In this document: positions 42,441 through 52,286 of the stretch, in pieces
Numbering within the stretch: the stretch's first letter is position 1
Layout: each line of letters opens with the position of its first letter
Origin: an uncultured Thermanaerothrix sp.
GTDB lineage: Bacteria > Chloroflexota > Anaerolineae > Anaerolineales > Anaerolineaceae
Assembly: GCF_938028735.1 (NCBI RefSeq)
Contig: NZ_CALIMF010000007.1
Coordinates: 1 to 64,000 of the forward strand
Direction: 5' to 3'
DNA: 64,000 nt
Position numbers and translations under genes: made by a program
The notes under the pieces: generated by a model
Database searches by the model: none
Seen by the model: only the letters and a program-made list of their open reading frames with translations
Told to the model about the DNA's origin: nothing

Positions 42441-43568
42441 ATGAAGTTATCACCTTTCAAACTTGAGCGCTTCTTTGCTCGCTATGAGTTCAATGTGCGC
42501 TATGTGTTGTGTGCTTCCGATTGCGAAACGTTCAGTGTGCGTGATCTTCTGGCCTTAGAGCCCGAAGCCGAAGCCCGCTTGCTGGACCTCCGCCTGGGAT
42601 ATACGGAATCATCGGGCGCGCCGAGTTTGCGCCAGGCGATCGCCAGGCTCTATACCACAATGGATCCGGATGAAATTCTGGTGCATAGTGGCGCGGAAGA
42701 GGCTATTTTTACCTTTATGGTGGCGGTACTCAGACCCGGTGATCACATTATCGTCCACAGTCCCTGTTATCAATCGCTGGCCGAGGTGGCGCGCGGACTA
42801 GGCTGCCAGGTTTCTTTCTGGCCGGCTAACGAATCCCAGGGCTGGGGACTAGATCCACAAGATCTGCGGCGCCTGATCCGCCCTTACACGCGTGCCGTGG
42901 TCATCAATGTTCCTCATAATCCTACGGGTTACCTGATGCCTCGTGAGGTGTTTGATGAAATCCATCGTCTCACTCAAAAGCATGGTCTGATTTTATTCTC
43001 CGACGAGGTTTATCGTGAACTGGAATATGATCCGGCGCAACGTTTGCCGGCCGCTTGCGATGTGAACCCACAGGCAGTGTCATTGGGGGTGATGTCAAAA
43101 GCTTACGGCCTGCCGGGGCTGCGCATTGGTTGGGTTGCCACCCATCGTCAGGATCTCTTGCAAGCGATGGCCGTGGTTAAAGACTATCTTACGATCTGTA
43201 ACAGTGCTCCTGCCGAGGTATTGGCGGAAGTGGCGCTGAAGCATCGAGAGGTGTTACTGGAGCGCAATCGGGCTATTTTGAGCCAGAACCTAGAGTACTT
43301 GTCCTCATTCTTTCAGCGTTACCCTGAGCGTCTGAGTTGGGTGCCACCTCGGGCCGGTTCGGTGGCTTTTCCGCGTTTGCTCGAAGGCGACGTGGAGGCT
43401 TTTTGTGAAGCTTTGGTGGTGAAAACAGGTGTTTTACTGGCACCAGGAACGCTCTTTGACGATATGGGGAACCATTTTCGCCTTGGGCTGGGCCGACGCA
43501 ACATGCCTGAGGCACTGACGCTACTGGAAGCCTTTATGGAGGAATGGCGGACACTGCCCACTCTCTAG
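42441..43568 (+). CDS. Class I/II pyridoxal-phosphate aminotransferase
   Basis: 375 residues. VHSGAEEAIF, INVPHNPTGYLMPREVF, LFSDEVYRELEYDP and the PLP-lysine block MSKAYGLPGLRIGWV give the fold-type I pattern. The N-terminus (LERFFARYEFNVRYVLCASDCETFSVRDLLALEP) is that of a subgroup annotated as general amino acid or capreomycidine-synthase-like aminotransferases. The substrate is not clear. The -10 TATACT at 42390-42395 and GAGGAGG before the ATG are good. It stands alone between azlCD and the Mrp operon. Confidence 0.88.
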   Translation: MKLSPFKLERFFARYEFNVRYVLCASDCETFSVRDLLALEPEAEARLLDLRLGYTESSGAPSLRQAIARLYTTMDPDEILVHSGAEEAIFTFMVAVLRPGDHIIVHSPCYQSLAEVARGLGCQVSFWPANESQGWGLDPQDLRRLIRPYTRAVVINVPHNPTGYLMPREVFDEIHRLTQKHGLILFSDEVYRELEYDPAQRLPAACDVNPQAVSLGVMSKAYGLPGLRIGWVATHRQDLLQAMAVVKDYLTICNSAPAEVLAEVALKHREVLLERNRAILSQNLEYLSSFFQRYPERLSWVPPRAGSVAFPRLLEGDVEAFCEALVVKTGVLLAPGTLFDDMGNHFRLGLGRRNMPEALTLLEAFMEEWRTLPTL

Positions 43569-43909
43569 GACATAGGCAAACAGGCTGCGGTTAGCGCCGG
43601 TTGGGCCAAGCCGGTGACCTGAAAGACGCGGGTGCAATACAGTGCGTGGAGCGACGTGTCAGAGTTGCTACCGCACTATTTGTACGGTGCTCGCTTGCTC
43701 GTGTGGTGGCGGAAGGGGATTTGGAGGCCACCTACCCAGCCCTTTTGGTTTCACCTATTGGGGCCTAATCTGGGAAAAGGGTAGATAGTTCCGGCGACGG
43801 GGCATATTTACCATTTATTGGCCGTGCCTACCCCAGTTTCATCCGCTAAAGGCCAGAGTGGATTAATCGGCTAAGGGGCGTGGGAACAGGCGATTGAGAA
43901 GGGCATAAT
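43569..43909. other. Intergenic region upstream of the Mrp operon, no gene seen
   Basis: About 340 bases without a plausible coding frame, tRNA or recognisable riboswitch core. I see no clear terminator for the aminotransferase gene. The Mrp promoter lies beyond this stretch, so it is not part of that operon's leader. It may hold a decayed gene or regulatory DNA, but nothing in it supports a specific call. Confidence 0.4.
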
Positions 43910-43951
43910 ATCACCAGAGTCTCATTACCAGAGTTTAATTACCTGGTTTTT
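43910..43951 (+). repeat. Three 14-bp imperfect direct repeats
   Basis: ATCACCAGAGTCTC, ATTACCAGAGTTTA and ATTACCTGGTTTTT follow each other without gaps. The first two differ at three positions; the third keeps the ATTACC start. They end 29 bases before the -35 of the Mrp promoter, a usual place for an activator site. A GGGGC-GAT-GCCCC hairpin (43968-43980) lies between them and the -35. Confidence 0.5.
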
Positions 43952-43980
43952 TGGTGTCTTCACCTATGGGGCGATGCCCC

Positions 43981-44009
43981 TTGACAGACTATCCATCTTC
44001 CTGTAATTT
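43981..44009 (+). promoter_or_regulatory. Promoter of the Mrp antiporter operon
   Basis: A perfect TTGACA (43981-43986), a 17-base spacer and TAATTT (44004-44009). The transcript would start near 44016 with a leader of about 40 bases including the strong AGGAGGGAG ribosome binding site. Confidence 0.78.
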
Positions 44010-44056
44010 TATGCAACCTGTTGCGTATAGAAAAACACCGCTAGAAAGGAGGGAGA

Positions 44057-46408
44057 ATGCTGGTCATCATCTTATCGGGTTTCATTTTTGCTGCTCTCAT
44101 CCCGTGGCTTTATCGGCGCTTCGGTCCCCGTAGCGGGTGGTTGTTTGCTCTGTTGCCCCTTAGTTGGCTGGTCTATTTAGCCGGTCAGGCGCCCTTCATT
44201 TTGGGGCAGGGCCAAGTGATTGAGGAACGCATCTCCTGGATGCCTTCGCTAGGTGTAGAACTGGCCTTTCGCCTGGATGGGCTGGGGATGTTGTTTGCAC
44301 TTCTGATTACCGGGATCGGGGCCCTAGTCATTATTTACGGGGGTGGATACCTGGATGGGCATCCCTATCAGGGGCGCTTTTTTGTCCTAATCACCCTCTT
44401 CATGGTAGCCATGCTGGGCGTTGTGCTTAGCGATCACCTTTTCCTCCTTTTCATTTTCTGGGAGTTGACCAGCATTACCTCATTCCTTCTCATTGGTTTT
44501 GAGCATCAGCGTTATGGCGCCCGCGCCGCTGCCTGGCAAGCCTTACTGGTCACCGCAGGGGGAGGCCTGGCGCTTCTGGCAGGGTTGGTGCTTCTTAGCC
44601 AGGTGGCGGGGAGTGGGTTGATCAGCGTCATCAATCAGAATGGCGCAGTGGTCCGCAATAGTCCGCTTTACCCGATGGTTCTACTTTTGATCCTGATTGG
44701 TGCTTTTACCAAATCGGCTCAGTTCCCGTTCCATTTCTGGCTACCCAATGCAATGGCTGCGCCGACGCCGGTGAGCGCCTACTTACACTCGGCCACCATG
44801 GTGAAGGCGGGGGTGTTTTTGCTAGCCCGACTGACGCCGGTTCTGGCTGAAACTCCACTATGGCAGATGCTAGTAAGTGGGGTGGGGTTTCTGACCCTGC
44901 TGACCGGGGCGCTGCTGGCACTGGGACAACGGGACCTAAAGCGCTTGCTGGCCTACACTACTGTAGGAGCGCTGGGTACCATGACTTTTCTACTGGGGCT
45001 AAGTGATGCTCTAGCGGTGAAGGCGGCGGTATTGTACATCCTAGCCCATGGGCTTTATAAAGGGGCATTGTTCTTGGTGGCAGGTGCGGTTGATCACAGT
45101 ACTGGTACGCGGGATATCGAACGGTTGGGAAATCTGGCATCTACTGTGCCGCAAGTTGCCTTGGCGGCGCTACTGGCTGGGATTTCTATGGCTGGTTTGC
45201 CGCCGGCGCTGGGTTTTCTGGCGAAGGAACTTTTCTTTGAGAGTCTGATGGAAAGCACCTGGCCGCTTTATCTGAGCCTGGGGGGTGCCATCTTAGCTGG
45301 TGCTATTAACTTCGTTGTGGCTGCACTGGTTGCGTTCAAGCCATTCTGGGGACGCGCCCAGGATGTTCCTCATCCTCCGCACCCAGTTTCGGTTGAATTC
45401 TGGTTGGGTCCCTTGATTCTAAGTGGTCTGGGGCTGGTGGTCGGGGTCATACCAGCGCTGACCATTCCTCTCATTCAGGGTGCCGCCCAAAGTGTTCTTC
45501 AGTTCCCTCTTAAGGTAAAACTGGCCCTCTGGCATGGGATGACGCCGGTGCTAGGGCTTAGCCTTCTGACTATGGGGTTGGGCGGATTGGGCTGGGCTAT
45601 CTATCGGAGCCTCTGGCAAGGGGGCAGAATCTGGCAGAAACTAGCCCCTGTGGGCCCGGCTCATCTGTACGAGGTGGGACTTACCGGGCTGCGTCGCTTT
45701 GCGGCTTGGCAGACGCGCGTTCTACAGAATGGATACCTACGCTTTTATGTGATGACCATCGTTCTGACCACAGTACTCCTGACTGGCTTCACCCTGCTCA
45801 GCCGTCTGTCCTGGTTGGGAGTAGGTGGATGGGGCAGTATCCGCTTTTATGAGGTTGTGGTGGTGGCACTCATGATCATGGCGGCGGTTGTTATCCCACG
45901 CCTGCGTTCGCGCCTGGCGACGATTGCCACAATGGGCATGATTGGCTATGGTTTGGTGTTGATTTACTTGATTTACAGCGCACCTGATCTGGCAATGGTT
46001 CAATTTGCAATTGAGACTCTGACCGTCATCCTGTTTGTGCTGGCGGTCTATCGTTTGCCCAAGTTCACGCTTCTCACTCCCTCGCCCACGCGCTTCCTCG
46101 ACCTGCTGGTTGCCATTGCTGGCGGGATGTTAATGACGGCACTGGTGCTGGTCGTGACGGCTCGGCCCATGGTTCCTCACATTTCTGATTATTTTGCCCA
46201 AAACAGCCTGACCCTGGCCAACGGACGTAACGTGGTCAATGTTATTTTGGTGGATTTCCGTGGACTGGATACCCTGGGGGAGATCACCGTGCTGGCTCTG
46301 GCTGGAATTGGGGTATATGCCCTGGTGCGTCTGACCCTGGGGCGCCTGATGGTTCATTTTGAGGGGTTAGAGGAAGAAGAGGAGGTGGAGCATGAGAGGG
46401 CGCTCTGA
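44057..46408 (+). CDS. mrpA: Mrp Na+/H+ antiporter subunit A
   Basis: 783 residues, polytopic. The N-terminal two thirds are NuoL-like: [93 protein letters not shown] and [19 protein letters not shown], with the conserved Glu and Lys of the proton path. The C-terminal part carries the MbhD/MbhE-like segment ([63 protein letters not shown]). First gene of a complete seven-gene operon; overlaps mrpB by 17 bases. Confidence 0.96.
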   Translation: MLVIILSGFIFAALIPWLYRRFGPRSGWLFALLPLSWLVYLAGQAPFILGQGQVIEERISWMPSLGVELAFRLDGLGMLFALLITGIGALVIIYGGGYLDGHPYQGRFFVLITLFMVAMLGVVLSDHLFLLFIFWELTSITSFLLIGFEHQRYGARAAAWQALLVTAGGGLALLAGLVLLSQVAGSGLISVINQNGAVVRNSPLYPMVLLLILIGAFTKSAQFPFHFWLPNAMAAPTPVSAYLHSATMVKAGVFLLARLTPVLAETPLWQMLVSGVGFLTLLTGALLALGQRDLKRLLAYTTVGALGTMTFLLGLSDALAVKAAVLYILAHGLYKGALFLVAGAVDHSTGTRDIERLGNLASTVPQVALAALLAGISMAGLPPALGFLAKELFFESLMESTWPLYLSLGGAILAGAINFVVAALVAFKPFWGRAQDVPHPPHPVSVEFWLGPLILSGLGLVVGVIPALTIPLIQGAAQSVLQFPLKVKLALWHGMTPVLGLSLLTMGLGGLGWAIYRSLWQGGRIWQKLAPVGPAHLYEVGLTGLRRFAAWQTRVLQNGYLRFYVMTIVLTTVLLTGFTLLSRLSWLGVGGWGSIRFYEVVVVALMIMAAVVIPRLRSRLATIATMGMIGYGLVLIYLIYSAPDLAMVQFAIETLTVILFVLAVYRLPKFTLLTPSPTRFLDLLVAIAGGMLMTALVLVVTARPMVPHISDYFAQNSLTLANGRNVVNVILVDFRGLDTLGEITVLALAGIGVYALVRLTLGRLMVHFEGLEEEEEVEHERAL

Positions 46409-46805
46409 AATCCTGGCAACGGCGGCGCGCTACCTAATGCCATTGCTGATCGTTTTTTCCATTTTCCTGCTTTTACGAGGGCATAACGAAATTGGAGGTG
46501 GTTTCGTGGGTGGTCTGGTGGCCTCGGTAGCGATTGTCCTTTATATGCTTGCGGAAGGGGTACAGGCTGCCCGCGACCTGCTCAAAATTGAACCCCGGCT
46601 CCTGATTGCCATTGGGTTGCTTGTAGCGCTTAGTAGCGCTATGCTGGCTTGGATGGTTAACCAGCCCTTTATGACCGGTTTATGGTGGAAACACCCCCTG
46701 CCGGTGGTGGGGAAAGTGGGTACTCCCCTGGTTTTTGATCTGGGGGTTTACCTAACGGTCATGGGAACAACGTTAATGATCCTTTTCACACTGGCGGAGG
46801 ATTGA
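46392..46805 (+). CDS. mrpB: Mrp Na+/H+ antiporter subunit B
   Basis: 137 residues, four membrane helices. [40 protein letters not shown] is the MnhB signature; [21 protein letters not shown] closes the protein. It is a required subunit of the antiporter complex in the cytoplasmic membrane. Confidence 0.95.
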   Translation: MRGRSEILATAARYLMPLLIVFSIFLLLRGHNEIGGGFVGGLVASVAIVLYMLAEGVQAARDLLKIEPRLLIAIGLLVALSSAMLAWMVNQPFMTGLWWKHPLPVVGKVGTPLVFDLGVYLTVMGTTLMILFTLAED

Positions 46806-46809
46806 GAGA

Positions 46810-47211
46810 ATGACATTGGCTTTAGCCCTTTTGATCGGGGTGTTATTCACCATTGCCCTGTACCTGATGATGCGCCGCAACTTGGTCAAGGTGCTGATCG
46901 GCCTGATTATCTTGAGCAATGCGATTAACCTTTTCATTTTCACGTTGGGGCGCCTGGTTCGTGGACGCCCACCGCTAATACCGGCTGGCGAAACAGCTTT
47001 GCAGCCCCCATATGCCGATCCGTTACCTCAGGCTCTCATCTTGACGGCTATAGTCATTAGCTTTGGGGTTACAGCGTTTGCCATTGCACTGATGCGTCAG
47101 GCTTATCAAGTTCTGGGCACAAGCGATTTGAACGAATTGCGGGATACTGACATTCAACCACGCTATCATCCGGATTATCACCATGCTGAAAGCGAAGAGG
47201 AGGGCCATTGA
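46810..47211 (+). CDS. mrpC: Mrp Na+/H+ antiporter subunit C
   Basis: 133 residues, NuoK-like. [30 protein letters not shown] and [30 protein letters not shown] are conserved. A His-rich, acidic tail ([15 protein letters not shown]) ends the protein. ATGA overlap with mrpD. Confidence 0.95.
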   Translation: MTLALALLIGVLFTIALYLMMRRNLVKVLIGLIILSNAINLFIFTLGRLVRGRPPLIPAGETALQPPYADPLPQALILTAIVISFGVTAFAIALMRQAYQVLGTSDLNELRDTDIQPRYHPDYHHAESEEEGH

Positions 47212-48710
47212 TGGGCGATTATTTGGTGCTGTTTCCTCTTATTGTGCCGCTTTTCTTTGCAATTCTATCGCTGTTTGCCTGGCGGGCAATCACCTGGCAG
47301 CGGGTGTTGGCTGTAGCAGGGACACTGATTCTTTTCTCCAGTGGCCTTGCCCTGCTGGACGTTGTCACGCGTGAAGGGATTCGTACCGTCCAGATTGGTA
47401 ACTGGCCACCCCCCTATGGAATCTCGCTGGTGGTGGATGCTTTTAGTGCGCTCATGGTCGTCATTGCGGGGGGATTGGCTGTTCTGATCGCTATTTTCTC
47501 CCTGGGCAGCATGGATGAAGCTCGTTTGCGGTATGGCTTTTATCCACTCTTCTTTGTGCTTTTGATGGGAGTGTGTGGGGCTTTTATCACTGGGGATATC
47601 TTCAACCTCTATGTGTGGTTTGAGGTGATGTTGATGGCCTCATTTGTATTAATTGCTCTGGGGGGCGAACGTGCCCAATTGGAAGGGGCGTTGAAGTATG
47701 TGATTTTGAACCTGTTGTCCTCGGCTTTGTTTCTCTCCGCCACCGCCGTCCTTTATAGCCTCACTGGCACGCTCAACATGGCAGATTTGTCCATCCGTCT
47801 GCGCACTACAATTGCACCGGATTTGGTGACCACCGTGGCAGTCATGTACTTGATCGCTTTCAGTATCAAGGCGGCTGTATTTCCCTTGTTCTTCTGGCTG
47901 CCGGCATCTTATCACACCCCGCCAGTGACGGTAACGGCGTTGTTTTCGGGTTTGCTGACCAAGGTGGGGGTTTATGCGTTGATACGGGTTTTCACGCTGC
48001 TCTTTCTGGCAGATGTGGCTTTCACTCATACCCTTATTTTGGTGCTAGGGGGCTTTACTATGGTCACTGGTGTGCTAGGAGCGGCTGCGCAGTATGATAT
48101 CCGGCGCTTGCTCTCATTCCACATTATCAGCCAGATTGGTTATTTGCTCATGGGGTTGGGCCTTTTCAGTCAACCTGCCCTGGCGGCAACGCTCTATTTC
48201 ATGGCTCATGTGATCATTGCTAAGGCTGTATTGTTCCTGATCGCCGAGGTCATGTACCGCATGGGAGGCTCATTTGATCTGCGCCATCTGGGTGGGTTTT
48301 ATCAGGCTTATCCTTGGCTGGCTTTAGGTTTTCTGCTGCCGGCGCTTTCACTGGCGGGTATTCCGCCACTCTCGGGCTTTTTTGGAAAACTGGCGCTGGT
48401 ACAGGCAGGGTTGGCTCAGGGACAGTTTGGGATTGTCAGTGTTTCGTTGGCCGTTAGCTTGCTCACACTTTTCTCGATGACCAAGATTTGGAATGAGGGA
48501 TTCTGGAAACCGGCCCCAAAGGAATTACGGCCTTTGTCCGGTTCTATGGGACAGCGTGTGGCGCTAATCCTACCCATTGCGCTGATGGGATTGATCACGT
48601 TGGGCTTAGGGCTGGGGGCGGAGCCGGTCTATGCCTTTGCTGAGCAAGCTGCAGCCCAATTGTTGGATCCTGGTGCCTACGTGGCGGCGGTTATTGGAGG
48701 ATTACCATGA
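47208..48710 (+). CDS. mrpD: Mrp Na+/H+ antiporter subunit D
   Basis: 500 residues, NuoN/NuoM-like, about 14 helices. [19 protein letters not shown] carries the conserved membrane Glu; [43 protein letters not shown] carries the conserved lysines; [27 protein letters not shown] follows. ATGA overlaps at both ends. Confidence 0.96.
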   Translation: MMGDYLVLFPLIVPLFFAILSLFAWRAITWQRVLAVAGTLILFSSGLALLDVVTREGIRTVQIGNWPPPYGISLVVDAFSALMVVIAGGLAVLIAIFSLGSMDEARLRYGFYPLFFVLLMGVCGAFITGDIFNLYVWFEVMLMASFVLIALGGERAQLEGALKYVILNLLSSALFLSATAVLYSLTGTLNMADLSIRLRTTIAPDLVTTVAVMYLIAFSIKAAVFPLFFWLPASYHTPPVTVTALFSGLLTKVGVYALIRVFTLLFLADVAFTHTLILVLGGFTMVTGVLGAAAQYDIRRLLSFHIISQIGYLLMGLGLFSQPALAATLYFMAHVIIAKAVLFLIAEVMYRMGGSFDLRHLGGFYQAYPWLALGFLLPALSLAGIPPLSGFFGKLALVQAGLAQGQFGIVSVSLAVSLLTLFSMTKIWNEGFWKPAPKELRPLSGSMGQRVALILPIALMGLITLGLGLGAEPVYAFAEQAAAQLLDPGAYVAAVIGGLP

Positions 48711-49186
48711 ACCTGCTCCTGTTAAACGTGCTGCTGGCTCTGGCTTGGGCAGCCTTGATGGGACAATTCGATCTTCCCAATCTGATTTTTGGGTTTGTGT
48801 TGGGGTACTTTGCTTTGTGGCTGACCGCCCGGCACATTGGCCCCAATTATTTTCGCAAAGTACCCTTAAGCCTTGTGTTCTTGGGATTTTATCTGCGGGA
48901 ACTGGTGTTAGCAAACTTGCGGGTGGCGCGAATGATCCTTTCGCGAGATCTTAAAAAGCTTCTACGTCCGGCCATTGTGGCGGTACCTTTGGACTTGCAC
49001 CATCGCTCGGCAGTGGTGTTCCTTGCTAATATGCTTACCCTAACGCCGGGGACCCTTTCTGTGGATGTCTCCAATGATTTGAGGACACTCTTTCTACATA
49101 CCCTTGTCCTTGAGAGCCCCGAGATTACGCGTCGCGAAATCAAAGAGGGTTACGAACGTCGCATCAAGGAGTTGTTTGAGACATGA
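48707..49186 (+). CDS. mrpE: Mrp Na+/H+ antiporter subunit E
   Basis: 159 residues. Two to three N-terminal helices (LLLNVLLALAWAALMG; NLIFGFVLGYFALWL) and a cytoplasmic domain with LVLANLRVARMILS, VFLANMLTLTPGTLSVDV and FLHTL, typical of MnhE. Confidence 0.94.
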   Translation: MNLLLLNVLLALAWAALMGQFDLPNLIFGFVLGYFALWLTARHIGPNYFRKVPLSLVFLGFYLRELVLANLRVARMILSRDLKKLLRPAIVAVPLDLHHRSAVVFLANMLTLTPGTLSVDVSNDLRTLFLHTLVLESPEITRREIKEGYERRIKELFET

Positions 49187-49446
49187 GCCTGACACTGGTT
49201 GCATTGATGATCCTCTCGGTTCTGACCGCTGGCATGATATTGACGTTTGTTCGCCTGCTGCGCGGTCCTAGTCTACCGGATCGTATTGTTGCCCTGGACT
49301 TAATAGTGACACTTTTGATTGGCATCATTGCCACTTATGCTATTCTCAATAATCAACCTGCCTTCCTGGATGTGGCAATTATCCTGGCATTGGTTTCGTT
49401 TCTAGGAACGGTGGCTTTTGCCTATTACATTGAGCGGAGGGTATGA
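49183..49446 (+). CDS. mrpF: Mrp Na+/H+ antiporter subunit F
   Basis: 87 residues, three helices. FVRLLRGPSLPDRIVALDLIVTLLIGIIATYAIL and FLDVAIILALVSFLGTVAFAYYIERR match MnhF. ATGA overlaps with both neighbours. Confidence 0.94.
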   Translation: MSLTLVALMILSVLTAGMILTFVRLLRGPSLPDRIVALDLIVTLLIGIIATYAILNNQPAFLDVAIILALVSFLGTVAFAYYIERRV

Positions 49447-49862
49447 TGGGAAGCGAGCTCCTTGTAGACGTGCTCATGGTGGGGGGAGCGGTGTTCATGT
49501 TTCTGGCAAGTTTGGGGGTTTTGCGCATGCCAGATCTCTACACACGCATGTCGGCCACCTCCAAAGCCGCCACCTTGGGGAGCGGCCTGGTCATGCTAGC
49601 CGCTGCTGTTTATTTCAACGAATTTAGCATTACCGTGCGCGTGTTGGCCATCATTGTTTTCTTGCTGCTTACTGTGCCAGTGGCAGCCCATATGATCGCC
49701 CGCGCTGCTTATTTCGATGGTGTCCCCTTGTGGGAAGGTACAGTGTTGGATGAACTGCGCGGGCACTACAGCCGCGTGGATCATCGTCTGGTAAGTGAGA
49801 TTGTTCCCCCCACAGAAGCGGTTGTCCCCGAAGGAGAAGAGGGGGATGACTTTACCGCCTGA
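49443..49862 (+). CDS. mrpG: Mrp Na+/H+ antiporter subunit G
   Basis: 139 residues. GGAVFMFLASLGVLRMPDLYTRMSATSKAATLGSGLVML and VFLLLTVPVAAHMIARAAYFDGVPLW are MnhG blocks. An acidic tail (EAVVPEGEEGDDF) extends the C-terminus by about 25 residues. Last gene of the operon; convergent with the S9 peptidase 11 bases away, with no terminator seen. Confidence 0.94.
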   Translation: MMGSELLVDVLMVGGAVFMFLASLGVLRMPDLYTRMSATSKAATLGSGLVMLAAAVYFNEFSITVRVLAIIVFLLLTVPVAAHMIARAAYFDGVPLWEGTVLDELRGHYSRVDHRLVSEIVPPTEAVVPEGEEGDDFTA

Positions 49863-49873
49863 GACGCGGCTGC

Positions 49874-51760
49874 TTAGAAGCTGAAAAGCACATGCTCTTT
49901 TAGGAAGACTTCTACGGTTTGTAAATAATCGGTCAGGGTTTCGGCCTTGCGAAAACCGTGTCCCTCACCCGGGTAGAGACGATAAACGCAGGGCACCCCA
50001 CGGCGCCGTAGCACCTCAACAATGGTTTCGGATTGATTAGGGGGCACAACACGATCCTCGGCGCCTTGGAAAACTGCCAGCGGGTTCTGTATCTGATCTG
50101 CGTAGTAAATGGGAGAGCGTTCGCGGTAGGCTTGCGCGGCCTGTGGGAGGGGGCCGATCAGGGTATCGGTATAGTGGGACTCAAACTTGTGCGTTTCCAT
50201 GGCCAGGGTGAAGAGGTTGCTTACGCCGAAGAGGCAAATCCCAGCGCGGTAGCGTTCAGGATGCCGCGCCAGGACATTGAGCACGGTGTACCCGCCAGCA
50301 CTGCCCCCCCGAATAATCAGCCGCCGCCCATCTGCCAGACCCTCGGCTTCTAAAAGATTGGCTAACGCGACTGCATCTTCGACGTCGCTCACTCCCCAGC
50401 GGCCGCGGAGGGCATCTTGATAGGTGCGTCCGTACCCACTGCTTCCCCGGTAATTGAGTTCCGCCCAAGCATAACCGCGCGAGGTGAAGTAGGCAATCTC
50501 GGGGTTATAACGGACGTAAGCCACCGAGGTGGGGCCGCCATGGACGTTGACAATGGCAGGGGGGTGTCCTTCCCCGCGGGCGTGCGGGTGCGTGGGGGGA
50601 TAGTACCATGCGTGTACGGCTAGACCATCTTCGGCCTGCCAGGTTAGGGGCTGAGGGCGTGCCAAGTAAGAGGGGGGTAGGTGCTCGCTATCGCTGTGGG
50701 CTACAACGTGCCATCCTTGCCCATCCCAGCGAAGGATGCGGTCGGGAAGATGGGGGGCGGAAGCCAGTACGGCAATCTCCTCGCGAGAAGGGGAGACTGC
50801 AAGTTGCGCCAGCCAGGTGTAGGGGGATGTATCTATCGGATGAGAGCGCCCGCTCTCGACTTCTACCCACCATAATGTTGCTTGGCCGCCGTAATTACGT
50901 AGATAGTACACTCGCTGTCCACCGGGGCTCCACCCAACCGAGCGCATGCCCTGCACCCAAGCGGGGTAGCGCAGAAGGACCCCCTCGCCCTCTACTAGCA
51001 CACGGCGCTGGCGGGTTTCCAGGTCTAGCAGAATCAACTGATCCCAATCCCCGTGGTTGGTAATATAAGTCAGAAAGCGACCATCCGGTGAAAACAATGG
51101 GTGGGTAACGGTTATTTGGCCATCTCCAGCCAAAACCTCAGTGTGTTTCACTTGAGGAGGAGTGCCTTCTAGAGTACCAATTTTTAGCCAAGTAGCTTCC
51201 CAGGGCATGTTGGGGTGATACCACTCCACCCACGCCAGCATTTGACCACTGGGATGCCAGGCGGGTTGCATGTAAAAATCTGCGCCCTGGACAAGTTTAA
51301 CCGGCCACAGACTCCCCTGCAGATCAACCAGGGCAAGAAGATCTGTTTGATGATCCGTCCAGACATAGGCCACCCACTGCCCATCAGGGGAGATGACAGG
51401 AGCCGCCGCATACCCGAAAGCAGGTGTTAGGGGTTGGGGGGCTTGATGGTGTAAGCCGCAGCGATAGAGGCGCCCTTGCTTCTCCGCAAAGATAATCTGA
51501 TCTTTCCAGGTGGTGAATTCGCCTCCACCATAGCCCACACCCCCGCGTACCCATTGCTCTGGGGTCAAATCACGTCTGGCACCTCCCACAGAGGCGGTTA
51601 CCAGAATTCCCTGGCCGTTGGGTCGCCCCTCTAACCAGATCAGGTGCTGACCATCTCCACTCCATTGCACGTCATCCAGGCGTAGGCGGTAGGCCAGAAA
51701 GGTGCCTGTTACCGGGCTGGGCCACAATCCGAAGGGTAAAATGGGCAATTTCTCGCTCAT
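49874..51760 (-). CDS. S9-family (prolyl oligopeptidase-like) serine peptidase
   Basis: 628 residues. The N-terminal 370 residues are a beta-propeller with repeated FSPDGRFLTYI/ISPDGQWVAYV/WSPGGQRVYYL blades. The C-terminal alpha/beta hydrolase has HGGPTSVAYVRYNPEIAYFTSRGYAWAELNYRGSSGYGR, the nucleophile in IRGGSAGGYTVLN, Asp in FQGAEDRVVPP and His in YPGEGHGFR. It is of the acylaminoacyl-peptidase/dipeptidyl-peptidase type. No signal peptide, so cytoplasmic. AAAGGTAG precedes the ATG. Confidence 0.93.
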   Translation of the reverse strand: MSEKLPILPFGLWPSPVTGTFLAYRLRLDDVQWSGDGQHLIWLEGRPNGQGILVTASVGGARRDLTPEQWVRGGVGYGGGEFTTWKDQIIFAEKQGRLYRCGLHHQAPQPLTPAFGYAAAPVISPDGQWVAYVWTDHQTDLLALVDLQGSLWPVKLVQGADFYMQPAWHPSGQMLAWVEWYHPNMPWEATWLKIGTLEGTPPQVKHTEVLAGDGQITVTHPLFSPDGRFLTYITNHGDWDQLILLDLETRQRRVLVEGEGVLLRYPAWVQGMRSVGWSPGGQRVYYLRNYGGQATLWWVEVESGRSHPIDTSPYTWLAQLAVSPSREEIAVLASAPHLPDRILRWDGQGWHVVAHSDSEHLPPSYLARPQPLTWQAEDGLAVHAWYYPPTHPHARGEGHPPAIVNVHGGPTSVAYVRYNPEIAYFTSRGYAWAELNYRGSSGYGRTYQDALRGRWGVSDVEDAVALANLLEAEGLADGRRLIIRGGSAGGYTVLNVLARHPERYRAGICLFGVSNLFTLAMETHKFESHYTDTLIGPLPQAAQAYRERSPIYYADQIQNPLAVFQGAEDRVVPPNQSETIVEVLRRRGVPCVYRLYPGEGHGFRKAETLTDYLQTVEVFLKEHVLFSF

Positions 51761-51799
51761 GGTCGTACTACCTTTACAAAGGGGAAATCAGATCGGCAA

Positions 51800-52132
51800 T
51801 CAAGCATCAAGGTGGGGCGAGAAAATTTCCAACAATCTAGGATAGGGCTGAAAGCCATTAATGCGTCCGCGCGGTTCGCCATTCTGGAAGAGGATGACCG
51901 TGGGTACACTTAGAATCTGGTAGCGGAAAGCCAGGTCGGGGTTATCGTCTACGTCTACTTTGTAACACTGCACGCGATTACCGAGCATCTCGGCTAGTTT
52001 GTGCAGTTCAGGCTCTAGCCGCCGGCAGGGGCCGCACCAAACGGCGCTGAATTCGACCAGAACAGGTAAAGGTGAGGATAAGACTTTGTCCTCAAAGTCA
52101 ATTTCGTGAATAACGGGGAAAGACTCGCTCAT
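51800..52132 (-). CDS. trxA: Thioredoxin
   Basis: 110 residues. The active site is FSAVWCGPCRRLEPE and the cis-Pro loop is ILSVPTVILFQNGEPRGRINGF. Standard length. It reduces protein disulfides using thioredoxin reductase. A TATACT on the minus strand (52173-52178) is the likely -10. It is upstream of the S9 peptidase with a 39-base gap. Confidence 0.95.
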   Translation of the reverse strand: MSESFPVIHEIDFEDKVLSSPLPVLVEFSAVWCGPCRRLEPELHKLAEMLGNRVQCYKVDVDDNPDLAFRYQILSVPTVILFQNGEPRGRINGFQPYPRLLEIFSPHLDA

Positions 52133-52172
52133 TTCTGTTTTGCTCCCACATGAGTTAGGGGTAACACTTTCA

Positions 52173-52218
52173 AGTATAGTCGATTCCTCTCACCCTGAGC
52201 AGGTTTTATAGATATAAT
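52173..52218. promoter_or_regulatory. Divergent promoters of trxA and fba
   Basis: The minus strand has TATACT at 52173-52178, about 40 bases from the trxA start. The plus strand has GATATAATTAG with a perfect TATAAT at 52213-52218, about 70 bases from the fba start. Neither has a strong -35. Confidence 0.45.
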
Positions 52219-52286
52219 TAGAACAACTCCTTGTCGATACAACTACACCCAAAAGTTCAAAAACTGCTCAGGAAGGAGAAAAAGGC

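Noticed and set aside
43569-43980. Sodium-type riboswitch for the Mrp operon
   Set aside because: The only strong promoter starts after this stretch, so it would not be in the mRNA leader, and no known riboswitch core was recognised.
50608-51063. 151-residue plus-strand ORF inside the S9 peptidase gene
   Set aside because: Antisense shadow; the propeller repeats on the minus strand are clearly the real coding frame.
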